Below are positions 44,292-52,183 of a stretch of 64,000 bases of DNA, in pieces. Positions within the stretch are counted from its first letter, which is position 1, and each line of letters begins with the position of its first letter. The notes under the pieces were generated by a model. That model was not told the origin of the DNA. It saw only the letters and a list, made by a program, of their open reading frames with translations, and did not search any database. The stretch covers positions 2,790,001 to 2,854,000 of the forward strand of contig NZ_CP004353.1 in the NCBI RefSeq assembly GCF_000550805.1, written 5' to 3'. The position numbers were made by a program, and so were the translations under genes. Source of the DNA: Corynebacterium vitaeruminis DSM 20294. GTDB taxonomy: Bacteria; Actinomycetota; Actinomycetes; Mycobacteriales; Mycobacteriaceae.

Positions 44292-44328
44292 GCCTTCATC
44301 CTAAACCACCGGTCGTAGGATGTAGGCC
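44292..44328. promoter_or_regulatory. Symmetrical divergent leaderless promoters
   Basis: The 37-base gap has TAGGAT on each strand (minus 44303-44298, plus 44316-44321), six and seven bases from the two start codons. The two -10 boxes are only 12 bases apart, so polymerase binding at one must exclude the other. Confidence 0.6.
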
Positions 44329-45141
44329 ATGCCCGAAGGTCATGTGATCCACCGTCTCGCGCGCGAGCTGCGCACCCACTTCGCCGACACCACGCCCGAG
44401 GTCTCCTCGCCGCAGGGGCGGTTTGCCGCGCAGGCGTCGCTTATCGACGGCCACAGGCTGGTCGGCGCGCAGGCCTTCGGCAAGCACCTGTTCGTGGAGT
44501 TCGACTCCCCCACCCCCGAGCGGATCGTCTACATCCACCTAGGTCTTATCGGCAAGCTCCACTTCGAGCCGCTCGCCGAGACGAAGGGCCAGATCCGCCT
44601 GCGCATCGCGGGCGAGGACGTGGCGGCCAACCTGCGCGGGCCCCAGTGGTGCCGCCTCATCACCGAGGAGGACCAAGGCGTAGCCGTCGGCAAGCTGGGC
44701 GAAGACCCCCTGCGCGCCGACGCCGACCCCGAGCGCGTCAGGGCGAAGGTGGCGCGCTCGAACCGCTCGATCGGCTCGCTGCTCATGGACCAGCACCTGT
44801 TAGCCGGCGTGGGCAACATCTTCCGCGCGGAGACGCTCTTCCGGCTGGGGATCAGCCCGTTTATGCCGGGCCGCGAGCTGGGCGAACGCTTCGACGCGGT
44901 GTGGGAGGACCTCACCGGGCTCATGGCCTACGGCGTCGACCACGGTCGCATCGACACCGTGCGTCCCGAGCACACCCCAGAGGCGATGGGCCGCCCGCCG
45001 CGCAAGGACGACCACGGCGGCGAGGTCTACGTCTACCGCCGCGCGGGGATGCCCTGCCACGTGTGCGGCACCCCGATCCTGGAGAAGGTCATGGAGGGCC
45101 GAAATCTGTTCTGGTGCCCTACCTGTCAGCCCGAGCCGTAG
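44329..45141 (+). CDS. Fpg/Nei-family DNA glycosylase (Nei2-like)
   Basis: A 270-residue base-excision glycosylase/AP lyase. MPEGH gives the catalytic P2/E3. FGKHLFVEF supplies the conserved lysine (K52). The H2TH region is around 140-200 (NRSIGSLLMDQHLLAGVGNIFRAE), and the zinc finger is C243-x2-C246-x16-C263-x2-C266. PEGH rather than PELPE points to the Nei branch, which removes oxidised pyrimidines. It is divergent from trhO, also linked to oxidative chemistry. Confidence 0.93.
   Translation: MPEGHVIHRLARELRTHFADTTPEVSSPQGRFAAQASLIDGHRLVGAQAFGKHLFVEFDSPTPERIVYIHLGLIGKLHFEPLAETKGQIRLRIAGEDVAANLRGPQWCRLITEEDQGVAVGKLGEDPLRADADPERVRAKVARSNRSIGSLLMDQHLLAGVGNIFRAETLFRLGISPFMPGRELGERFDAVWEDLTGLMAYGVDHGRIDTVRPEHTPEAMGRPPRKDDHGGEVYVYRRAGMPCHVCGTPILEKVMEGRNLFWCPTCQPEP
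44438..44452 (+). repeat. Dispersed motif-like sequence inside nei gene, copy J
   Basis: CGCTTATCGACGGCC encodes SLIDG. It may be coincidence with coding sequence. Confidence 0.35.
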
Positions 45142-45156
45142 GCGTCGACAAGCAAC
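45135..45156 (-). repeat. Dispersed terminator-linked motif, copy K
   Basis: Minus strand GTTGCTTGTCGACGCCTACG fills the whole 14-base gap between the convergent nei and vanZ stop codons. It shares the CTACGG end with copies E and T. Confidence 0.7.
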
Positions 45157-45680
45157 TAGAGGGAGGAACTGGCCGCCATGAGCGCGAGTGTGGCGAGCGA
45201 GCCAATGAGCGAGACGGTGACGAACATGCCGCGGTGACGGGCGCCCATGCGGGTAAAGGCGAAGGCGCCGATCGCGCCGCCGAGCGAGTTGAAGATGAGG
45301 TCGTCGATGTCGGAGTAGCCCACCGCGAAGACGAACTGCGCGACCTCGATGCTGAAGCTTAACGCGACGCCGATCGCCGCGGCCAGCAGCGCGGGGTGGT
45401 CGACGTGGCGCCGCAGCAGGCCGGTGATGAGGAAGGTGAGCGGGACGAACAGGAGGATGTTGCCGAAGGTGTTCATCCACGGCCCGTACCAGACGGTCGC
45501 GTGGTACCAGCTGTAGAGCGGCTCGAGGTTGAGCGAGCGGTGGTTGGCGTGCGCCGCCGTCGACCACAGCCCGCCGATGGTCAGCTTGTCCTTGAACAAC
45601 GTCAGCGCCATGACCCACGTGAGAACCACCCCAAAGGTGAAGGTGGTGATTCTCTGCGAGGCCATTCGTGTAAACGTCAT
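45156..45680 (-). CDS. VanZ-family membrane protein
   Basis: A 174-residue protein with four to five helices and the VanZ signature NTFGNILLFVPLTFLITGL, then SFSIEVAQFVFAVGYSDIDDLIFNSLGGAIG. VanZ proteins give low-level teicoplanin resistance in some hosts; their general role is in the envelope and unresolved. It is related to the VanZ protein at 46548 with the sugar-phosphate mutarotase between. Confidence 0.85.
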   Translation of the reverse strand: MTFTRMASQRITTFTFGVVLTWVMALTLFKDKLTIGGLWSTAAHANHRSLNLEPLYSWYHATVWYGPWMNTFGNILLFVPLTFLITGLLRRHVDHPALLAAAIGVALSFSIEVAQFVFAVGYSDIDDLIFNSLGGAIGAFAFTRMGARHRGMFVTVSLIGSLATLALMAASSSL

Positions 45681-45744
45681 GGCCTAAAGGCTAGGAAGCG
45701 CGTCTGGCAACAGCCTGTGCCCGCGGTTACCGCGAGCGTAGAGC

Positions 45745-46509
45745 CTACAGGGAGGACAGTGCGACCTGCATGACCACCTGCGCGCTCTCGCCGGGGCCCA
45801 GCTCCACACCGTCGAGGTCCTTGCCCAACCTCGCGGGCTCGACGCACAGGAAGTGGCGCCAGCCGCCGGGTTGGATGTCGGAGATGTTCGCGGCCAGCGC
45901 GCGGCCCGGGTTCCACACCACGAAGGCGTCGTTGTCCTGGCCGGTGACGTCGATCCGGCGGCCTAGGACGGGGTCGATGATGCTCACGGTCTTCGCCGTC
46001 CCGCGGCAGATGCGATCGAACTCGCCGTTGAAGGTGGTTCGGTTGGCGCCGGTGTAGCGCCGGTTGCTCGCGCGGTCGTAGAGGTCCGCCCCCTCCAGGC
46101 CCACAACGTGCAGCTTCTCGACGTCGCCGACCGCGAAGTACGGGTGCAGCCCCACCTGCACCCGGCGCGGGGCGAGGCCGGTGTTGACGGCGCGGAGGCT
46201 TACCTCCACGCCCGTGCGGGTGGTCACGCCGAAGAACTCGAGCAGCAGGTCGTCGTAGTCGGCGATGCTCAGGGTGCCGTGGTCGACCGGCGTGAGCTGC
46301 CAGTTAGCGGTGCGCGCCCAGCCGTGCTTGGGGCCGTCCATGAGGTCCGCGAACTGCGGGGCGATGAGCGGCACGCCGCCCCGGATGGCGCCGGGCCCCT
46401 CGAGCGAGGCGAGCTGGCTGAGCCAGAAGATCTCCCCGAGTTTCTCAGCCTCAGCCCCCTCCGCGCGGGCGGCGACGATGTGACTACCAAAAGGAACTAC
46501 CGTGAGCAT
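45745..46509 (-). CDS. D-hexose-6-phosphate mutarotase-like protein
   Basis: A 254-residue aldose-1-epimerase-fold protein of the YeaD group. WLSQLASLEGPGAIRGGVPLIAPQFAD near residue 30, HPYFAVGD near 145 (substrate histidine) and WNPGRALAANISDIQPGGWRHFLCVEPA near 210 are characteristic. It interconverts anomers of glucose-6-phosphate. The frame continues far upstream without a stop, but ATG 46509 has CATAAT seven bases before it and matches the family start. Confidence 0.86.
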   Translation of the reverse strand: MLTVVPFGSHIVAARAEGAEAEKLGEIFWLSQLASLEGPGAIRGGVPLIAPQFADLMDGPKHGWARTANWQLTPVDHGTLSIADYDDLLLEFFGVTTRTGVEVSLRAVNTGLAPRRVQVGLHPYFAVGDVEKLHVVGLEGADLYDRASNRRYTGANRTTFNGEFDRICRGTAKTVSIIDPVLGRRIDVTGQDNDAFVVWNPGRALAANISDIQPGGWRHFLCVEPARLGKDLDGVELGPGESAQVVMQVALSSL

Positions 46510-46547
46510 GCCCACTATTATGGCAGCTTGACACCGCCAGCGGGGGT

Positions 46548-47060
46548 TTACGCGGCGGCCCCGAACCGCCCAAATACGGCCACCACCACAGCAAACACCG
46601 CCTCGAGCAAGATGGCGAACCAAACCCACACCGGCTGCCACCTGGTTCCCGCCTTGGTCGCCAGCCACGCGCCGAGGAAGGCGCCGAGCGTGTTGCACCA
46701 GAGATCGTCGATGTCGGTTCGGCCGATGGCCAGCGCAAACTGGGTGGCCTCGATGACAAGGCTCACGGCAAAGCCCATCAGCGTGGCGGCGCGCACCGGG
46801 TGCTTCCGGCCTCCCAGGAGCACGGCGAGCAGCAGCCCGAGCGGGACGAAGAAAGCGACGTTGCCGGAGTACTCGAACGCGGGCTCGAACCACGAGCGGG
46901 CGTAGACGATCATGTCGAGCGGGATCAGCTCGAGCGAGCGGACGTGCTGGCGGTGTTGGCTCCACAGGTGCCCGATGCGGTAGTGGGTCTTGAGAAGCGT
47001 CAGCGCCGCGATCACCAGCCCATAGCTTAAAAGCGATCCCCACACGACACCCTTTTTCAT
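46548..47060 (-). CDS. VanZ-family membrane protein (paralogue)
   Basis: A 170-residue protein with the same layout as the VanZ protein at 45156: YSGNVAFFVPLGLLLAVLLGG and SLVIEATQFALAIGRTDIDDLWCNTLGAFLG. TAGTCT six bases before ATG 47060 suggests a leaderless transcript. The gap to the mutarotase is 38 bases. Confidence 0.83.
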   Translation of the reverse strand: MKKGVVWGSLLSYGLVIAALTLLKTHYRIGHLWSQHRQHVRSLELIPLDMIVYARSWFEPAFEYSGNVAFFVPLGLLLAVLLGGRKHPVRAATLMGFAVSLVIEATQFALAIGRTDIDDLWCNTLGAFLGAWLATKAGTRWQPVWVWFAILLEAVFAVVVAVFGRFGAAA

Positions 47061-47109
47061 GCGACCAGACTACCGGGTGGCCCCGCAGCGCCGCCGATAG
47101 AATACGGGT

Positions 47110-48795
47110 ATGCATCCAGAACCCCAGGCGGACATCATCGTCGTCGGCTCCGGCCTCGCCGGCCTCGTCGCCGCGCACGAGGCCCTCAAGGGCGGCAAGC
47201 GCGTCGTCATCCTCGAGCAGGAAAACCGCAACAACCTCGGCGGCCAGGCGTTCTGGTCGCTCGGCGGCCTGTACTACGTGGGCAGCCCCGAGCAGAGGCT
47301 CATGCGCGTGCACGACTCCCACGAGCTGGCGTGGCGCGACTGGCAAAACTCGGCCCAGTACGACGACGAGGCGGAGGACGGCCGCGACTACTGGCCGCGC
47401 AAGTGGGGCGAGGCCTACGTCCGCTTCGCCGCCGGCGAGAAGCGCGCCTACCTCAAGGAGCTGGGGCTCAACGTGCTGCCCACGATCGGCTGGGCCGAGC
47501 GCGGCTCGGGCGACGCCTCCGGCCACGGCAACTCGGTCCCCCGCTTCCACCTGACCTGGGGCACCGGGCCCGAGGTGGTGCGCGTCTTCCGCGAGCCGCT
47601 GGAGCAGGCCGAGGCCGAGGGCAGGCTCGAGTTCCGCTTCCGGCACCGCGTCGACGAGCTCATCGTCGGCGACGAGGCGGGCGACAGGGGTGGCGTGGTC
47701 GGCGTGCGCGGCAGCATCCTCGCGGATACCGACCTGCCCCGCGGCGAGGCTTCCTCCCGCACGGTCGTGGGCGAGTTCGAGCTGCGCGGCGCCGCGGTGG
47801 TGATCGCAACCGGCGGCATCGGCGGCAACCTGGACAAGGTTCGCGCCATGTGGCCGCGCGAGCGCTGGGGCGAGTGCCCGAACGACATGGTCACCGGCGT
47901 ACCCGCGCACGTGGACGGCCGCGGCATCGACATCGCGAGCGCGGCGGGCGCGCACCTAGTCAACACCGACCGCATGTGGCACTACCCCGAGGGCATGATG
48001 AACTGGGACCCGATCTGGCCAGGTCACGGCATCCGCATCATCCCCGGGCCGTCCTCGTTGTGGCTCGACGCCACCGGCCAGCGCCTGCCCACCAACCTCT
48101 TCCCCGGCTCCGACAACCTGGCCGCGCTCGCCCACATCGGCCGCACGGGGCACGGCTACTCGTGGTTCGTGCTGAATAAGGCGATCGCGGACAAGGAGTT
48201 CATCTTCTCCGGCAGCGAGCAGAACCCGGATCTGACGGACAGGTCCTTCAAGAAGCTCGCGGGCAAGGTCGGGCCCGGCACGCACGTGGCGGTCAAGGCG
48301 TTCATGGATCACGGCGAGGACTGGGTGCTGGCGGAAAACCTCGCCGACCTGGTCCGCGGCATGAACGAGCTCACCGGCGAGGGCCTCATCGACGAGGCCG
48401 CCTTGCGCGCGATAATCGAGGACCGCGACTCGCAGCTGGGCAACCCGTTTTCCAAGGACGCGCAGGTCAACTACATCCGCATCGCTCGCGGCTTCCTCGG
48501 AGACAAAATCGTGCGCACCGCCGCCCCGCACCGCCTGCTCGACCCCGCCAAGGGCCCGCTCATCGCCGTGCGCATCCGCGTGCTCACCCGCAAGACGCTC
48601 GGTGGCATCGAGACCGACCTCGACGGGCGCTGCCTTGACGCCGACGGCACCGTGCTCCCCGGGCTCTACGCCTGCGGCGAGGCGGCCGGCTTCGGCGGCG
48701 GCGGCATGCACGGCAAGAACGCGCTCGAGGGCACCTTCCTGGGCGGTTGCATCCACTCCGGAAAGCGCGTCGGCGAGGCGCTTGCCAGGTTGTAG
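47110..48795 (+). CDS. FAD-binding dehydrogenase (KstD-like flavoprotein)
   Basis: A 561-residue flavoprotein. The Rossmann motif VVGSGLAGLVAAHEALKGG (about 11-29) and the second FAD-contacting GLYACGEAAGFGGGGMHGKNALEG (about 518-541) bracket the substrate domain. It belongs to the fumarate reductase/3-ketosteroid dehydrogenase superfamily, in the branch that includes mycobacterial Rv0785; the substrate is unknown. TAGAAT six bases before the ATG suggests a leaderless transcript. Confidence 0.87.
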   Translation: MHPEPQADIIVVGSGLAGLVAAHEALKGGKRVVILEQENRNNLGGQAFWSLGGLYYVGSPEQRLMRVHDSHELAWRDWQNSAQYDDEAEDGRDYWPRKWGEAYVRFAAGEKRAYLKELGLNVLPTIGWAERGSGDASGHGNSVPRFHLTWGTGPEVVRVFREPLEQAEAEGRLEFRFRHRVDELIVGDEAGDRGGVVGVRGSILADTDLPRGEASSRTVVGEFELRGAAVVIATGGIGGNLDKVRAMWPRERWGECPNDMVTGVPAHVDGRGIDIASAAGAHLVNTDRMWHYPEGMMNWDPIWPGHGIRIIPGPSSLWLDATGQRLPTNLFPGSDNLAALAHIGRTGHGYSWFVLNKAIADKEFIFSGSEQNPDLTDRSFKKLAGKVGPGTHVAVKAFMDHGEDWVLAENLADLVRGMNELTGEGLIDEAALRAIIEDRDSQLGNPFSKDAQVNYIRIARGFLGDKIVRTAAPHRLLDPAKGPLIAVRIRVLTRKTLGGIETDLDGRCLDADGTVLPGLYACGEAAGFGGGGMHGKNALEGTFLGGCIHSGKRVGEALARL

Positions 48796-48798
48796 CAT

Positions 48799-48820
48799 TC
48801 GCTTGTCGACGCCAAGGCGG
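48799..48820 (+). repeat. Dispersed terminator-linked motif, copy L
   Basis: TCGCTTGTCGACGCCAAGGC, four bases after the dehydrogenase stop codon. Confidence 0.7.
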
Positions 48821-48876
48821 GCGGCCACCCAGTCCCGTGCCGCGTTGACTTCGCCACCAAGCGTCATTACATTAGC

Positions 48877-48898
48877 CGTATACCCCAGGGGGTATACG
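48877..48898 (+). promoter_or_regulatory. CsoR/CstR-type operator-like palindrome
   Basis: CGTATACCCC and GGGGTATACG are perfect ten-base arms around a two-base centre, 28 bases upstream of the transporter start. ATACCCC-GGGGTAT is the pattern bound by CsoR/RcnR/CstR-family tetramers. No such regulator gene is in the window. Confidence 0.65.
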
Positions 48899-48926
48899 CG
48901 ATATGAAACCCCGATGAAGGACCACC

Positions 48927-49898
48927 GTGAACGACTCAGCCACAGTCCAGCCCATCCGCAACTTCCCCGTCCAGCTCTTCGCTGGCGTCATGGGCCTCGG
49001 CGGCCTGAGCCTCGCCTGGCGCCGCGCCGCCGCCGCGTGGGGGTTTCCCGCGTGGACCTGGCAGGCCCTGCTGTGGCTCAGCTGCATCGCGTTCGTGCTG
49101 GTCGCGGGCGGTTACCTGGCCAAGCTCGCCCGCTTCCCCCAGGCGGTGCGCGCGGACCTCACCCACCCCATGCGCATGGTCTTCGTTCCCACCATCACCA
49201 TCTCCATGCTCATCCTCGCGGCGGGCCTCGCCGACGCCGCGCACGGGCTCGCGAGCGTGCTGTGGTGGGCCGGCGCGCTGGGGCACCTCGTCGCCACGGT
49301 CTACGTCATCGGCGCCTGGTTCAACCGCCCGGACATCACCCGGGACGCCATGACCCCCGCGTGGCTCATCCCGATAGTCGGTAACGTGGTCACGCCGCTG
49401 GCCGCCCCCAAGGTCGGCGACATGGGGGTGGCGTGGTTCTCCTTCGGCGTCGGCGTCGTCTTCTGGCTCGGCCTGTGGCCGATGCTGCTCAACCGGGTCC
49501 TGGTCCACGACAACCCGCTTCCCCCCAAGCTCGCGCCGACGCTCACCATCTTCCTGGCCCCGCCGTCGATGATCGCGTTGTCGTGGCAGGCGCTCACGGG
49601 CGTCGAGGTCGATCCGGTGGTGGTCATCCTTCACGACGCCGCCGTCTTCCTCTCCCTCCTGCTCTGCGCGCAGCTGCACAAGCTGGTGAAGCTGCCGTTC
49701 GCGCTACCGGTCCTGGCCTACACCTTCCCCTCCGCCGCGCTCGCCTCGATCACCGTCGCCATGGCCGGCGCCACCGGCTCCGGTTTCCACACCGCCGTCG
49801 CCACCATCGCCCTCGCCGCGGCGACCCTCATCACCCTGGGCGCGGTCGGCCGCGTTGCCTTCGCCGCGGTTCGGGGCGACATTTTCCGCCCCGAGTAG
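48927..49898 (+). CDS. TDT-family (TehA/SLAC1-like) transporter
   Basis: A 323-residue protein with ten helices of the tellurite-resistance/dicarboxylate transporter family. NFPVQLFAGVMGLGGLSLAWRRA is the typical start, and FLAPPSMIALSWQAL lies in the second half. Family members carry dicarboxylates, sulfite, tellurite or small anions. The CsoR/CstR-like palindrome in the promoter makes sulfite or metal-oxyanion export an attractive inference. GAAGGA precedes the GTG start. The last 195 bases overlap an antisense open frame of the DUF2339 gene. Confidence 0.87.
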   Translation: MNDSATVQPIRNFPVQLFAGVMGLGGLSLAWRRAAAAWGFPAWTWQALLWLSCIAFVLVAGGYLAKLARFPQAVRADLTHPMRMVFVPTITISMLILAAGLADAAHGLASVLWWAGALGHLVATVYVIGAWFNRPDITRDAMTPAWLIPIVGNVVTPLAAPKVGDMGVAWFSFGVGVVFWLGLWPMLLNRVLVHDNPLPPKLAPTLTIFLAPPSMIALSWQALTGVEVDPVVVILHDAAVFLSLLLCAQLHKLVKLPFALPVLAYTFPSAALASITVAMAGATGSGFHTAVATIALAAATLITLGAVGRVAFAAVRGDIFRPE

Positions 49899-51686
49899 CC
49901 CGGCCTTACTGACCACCGCCGAGCGCCGCACCGCGATCGTGAGCAAAACGATGCCGCACAGCAGGAAGGCAAAGGCCCGGGCCACGCCGTTGAGCGCCGA
50001 GAGATCGAAGAACACCAGCTTGATCACCGCCACGATGGCCAGCACCGCGCCCACGTTGGTGAAGCGGCCGCGCGGGGAGAGCATGAACCTCGCGGCCAGC
50101 ACCATCCACGCGATGGACACCAGCGCGTGCGCGCCTAGGAACGCGCCGTTCTCGTGGCCAAAGACGGATCCCACGCGCATGAGGATTCCCACGACGGAAA
50201 GCATCGATAGGTAGAGCGCCACCAAGAGGCCCGCCACCTGCACCCACTTGTCGCCCACCTCGGGCAGGCGACCGGGGATCGTCGCCACCACCACGAGCGC
50301 GACAAGCAGCACGACGGCCACGAGGAAGGCCTCCACGCTGATCGCGTGGGAGCGCCAGCCCAAGACGTAGTCCGCGAGGGTGCCGGTGAGCATCACCGTC
50401 ACGAACGCCCACGTCGACATGGCCCACGCCTCGCGCAGCTTGGGCAGCAGCGCGACCAGCAGGCCGAAGAACACCACGACCGTGGCGGCGCGCCAGTACA
50501 AGGGAGAGCCCGCCACCTGCTGCCGGTAGACGGCGTCGGGGTAGGCGGTGCACAGCACCACGATGGGCAGTGCGGCGAGCGCCCAGACGCGAAGCACCGC
50601 GGCCTCCTTCATCCGCAGCCCGATAGAGAGCAGGGCGAGGGCAAGCACCACCGCGAGCCAGTTCGGACCCACGGCGTCGAGGTAGATCGCCGCGGCCGGT
50701 AGCAGCACCGCGGGCACCGCGCCGGTGGCAAAAACCCTGCTCCATTCCTCGCCGCCGAGCGGGTACTTCGCGCCCGCCGAGCCGAGCGCCAGGGCGAGGA
50801 TGCCCGCGACGAGCGTGAGTATCCATGGCTGGCCTTGGCCGTCGGCAAGCAGGAGCGAACCGAGCGCCAGCAGCGCGGAAAGGGCCGCCAGCCTCTGGAT
50901 GGTGTGGCTGCGGAAGGCCACCGCGAAGGCGGCCATGACCAGCGGGAACAGGAACACGGGCAGGGGGTTGATGCCCTCGTCGGCGGCGAGCGGGAAGAAG
51001 AACGTGGAAAGCGCCGCGCCCACCGCGAGCCAGATTGCCGTCACGTCGCGGCCGCCCGCGCGCAGGTCGTAGGCGCCGATGGCGGCGTAGAGCGCGACCA
51101 TGACCACCGCCGCGAGGAAGACCGGCAGCCATCCCAGCCACGTCGTGGTCAGCCACGTGGTGGCGAGGGCGGTGTACAGCGAGGTCACCACCAGCGCCGA
51201 CGTCGCGGCCGGCGGGGCCGACGCCCGGAACCGGTGCGCCGCCGCCAGCAGCGCCGCGGCGACCAGGTAGGCGAGCACCACGCGTCCCAGCGGACCCAGC
51301 AGCCCCGCCTGGATCGCCACCGCGACGAAGAAGGCCACGCCCACGAGCGTGATGAGCGCGCCACCCACCGCGACGGCCCTGATCAGAGTGGACTCGCGAT
51401 CGCCCTGCGCCTTTTTCGCCTTGGCTGGGCGCGGCGGCGCTGGGTAAGGGGCGATCGGCGCCCGCCCGCTGCTCAGCGAGCCGTGTTCCCCGCCGAGCAG
51501 AGCCCTGGAGGTTGGCTGCGGCGCAGGTTGCGCGGCGGGCGGCGCAACCGGGGCGTCTTGGCTTCTGACCAGCGCATCGAGCAGGCCGCGCGCCTCGGCG
51601 AGCGCCCCCTCTGCCGCATCAAGGCGCCCCAACGCCGCGCGCAGGGCCTCGCGTTCGTTTTGAAAACGTGTGTCCCTATTGTCCAT
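49704..51686 (-). CDS. DUF2339 multi-pass membrane protein
   Basis: Up to 660 residues. An N-terminal coiled coil (1-45) is followed by a Pro/Ala linker and some 18-20 membrane helices (about 105-600), the DUF2339 pattern; the function is unknown. The hydrophobic part ends at FLLCGIVLLTIAVRRSAVV, near 49900. The remaining ~65 residues are Gly/Asp/Arg-rich and antisense to the transporter gene, so they are probably an unselected readthrough. TAAACA six bases before the ATG suggests a leaderless mRNA. Confidence 0.8.
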   Translation of the reverse strand: MDNRDTRFQNEREALRAALGRLDAAEGALAEARGLLDALVRSQDAPVAPPAAQPAPQPTSRALLGGEHGSLSSGRAPIAPYPAPPRPAKAKKAQGDRESTLIRAVAVGGALITLVGVAFFVAVAIQAGLLGPLGRVVLAYLVAAALLAAAHRFRASAPPAATSALVVTSLYTALATTWLTTTWLGWLPVFLAAVVMVALYAAIGAYDLRAGGRDVTAIWLAVGAALSTFFFPLAADEGINPLPVFLFPLVMAAFAVAFRSHTIQRLAALSALLALGSLLLADGQGQPWILTLVAGILALALGSAGAKYPLGGEEWSRVFATGAVPAVLLPAAAIYLDAVGPNWLAVVLALALLSIGLRMKEAAVLRVWALAALPIVVLCTAYPDAVYRQQVAGSPLYWRAATVVVFFGLLVALLPKLREAWAMSTWAFVTVMLTGTLADYVLGWRSHAISVEAFLVAVVLLVALVVVATIPGRLPEVGDKWVQVAGLLVALYLSMLSVVGILMRVGSVFGHENGAFLGAHALVSIAWMVLAARFMLSPRGRFTNVGAVLAIVAVIKLVFFDLSALNGVARAFAFLLCGIVLLTIAVRRSAVVSKAGLLGAENVAPNRGEGNAADRAQGDEGRRGEGDGGDGGVETGAGGAGHGDGDRGERGGGEGVGQDR

Positions 51687-51749
51687 ACTGAATGTTTACC
51701 GCACCCACGCGACACCGCGCCCGCCGAGGCGGTACTTCGTTACGGTTTT

Positions 51750-51772
51750 GTTGCTTGTCGACGCCAAGGCGG
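51750..51772 (+). repeat. Dispersed terminator-linked motif, copy M
   Basis: GTTGCTTGTCGACGCCAAGG after a TTTTG run, between the DUF2339 start and the HTH gene stop. It points opposite to both flanking genes. Confidence 0.65.
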
Positions 51773-51792
51773 CGCACAAACGACCCCACGAC

Positions 51793-52005
51793 CTACCGCA
51801 GCGCCTCGGGGACATGCTGCACCACGGCGAGTTCCAGCCCCAACACCGCGAGGACGGCAGAAACCTTGTCGAGGCGAACCGTGGGTTTCCCCGATTCCAG
51901 CTGCCGCACGAACCTCTCCGAGACCATCGCCAGCTCGGCGAGATCAGACTGCGTGAGGAGCAGCTCCTTTCGGCGCGTACGCGCCGTATCCCCGATCGAG
52001 TCCAC
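51793..52005 (-). CDS. HipB/Y4mF-type HTH regulator, orphan antitoxin-like
   Basis: A 70-residue XRE-type helix-turn-helix protein: LLTQSDLAELAMVSERFVRQLESGKPTVRLDKVSAVLAVLGLEL. This is the HipB/Y4mF pattern. These are usually antitoxins cotranscribed with HipA kinases, but no hipA follows; DUF2339 is next on the strand. GGGAGG precedes the GTG start. Near-identical 18-base direct repeats lie upstream and could be its operators. Confidence 0.82.
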   Translation of the reverse strand: MDSIGDTARTRRKELLLTQSDLAELAMVSERFVRQLESGKPTVRLDKVSAVLAVLGLELAVVQHVPEALR

Positions 52006-52030
52006 ATCCCACCTCCCTTCGGACAGGCAT

Positions 52031-52109
52031 GATCTTGCCGGTTTCTCCAGTTTTGACTCTCAAAATACCTCAACTGACGCCAGACCGGAACGATCGTGCC
52101 GTTTTCTCC
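52031..52109. repeat. Direct repeats upstream of the HipB-type gene
   Basis: GATCTTGCCGGTTTCTCC (52031-52048) and GATCGTGCCGTTTTCTCC (52092-52109) match at 16 of 18 positions, about 61 bases (near six turns) apart. They flank the probable promoters of the HTH gene and the divergent lipoprotein gene. Confidence 0.6.
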
Positions 52110-52183
52110 CACTACGCTTAACGATTGGATACCGCCTGCACTAGCCGGGCCCCCGCGTCCGGTCTGGTTGCTACGGTGGACTC

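Noticed and set aside
46510..47955. A 736-codon minus-strand frame continuing upstream of the mutarotase
   Set aside because: The extension is antisense to the FAD dehydrogenase and one VanZ gene and has shadow-type composition; the family start is at 46509.
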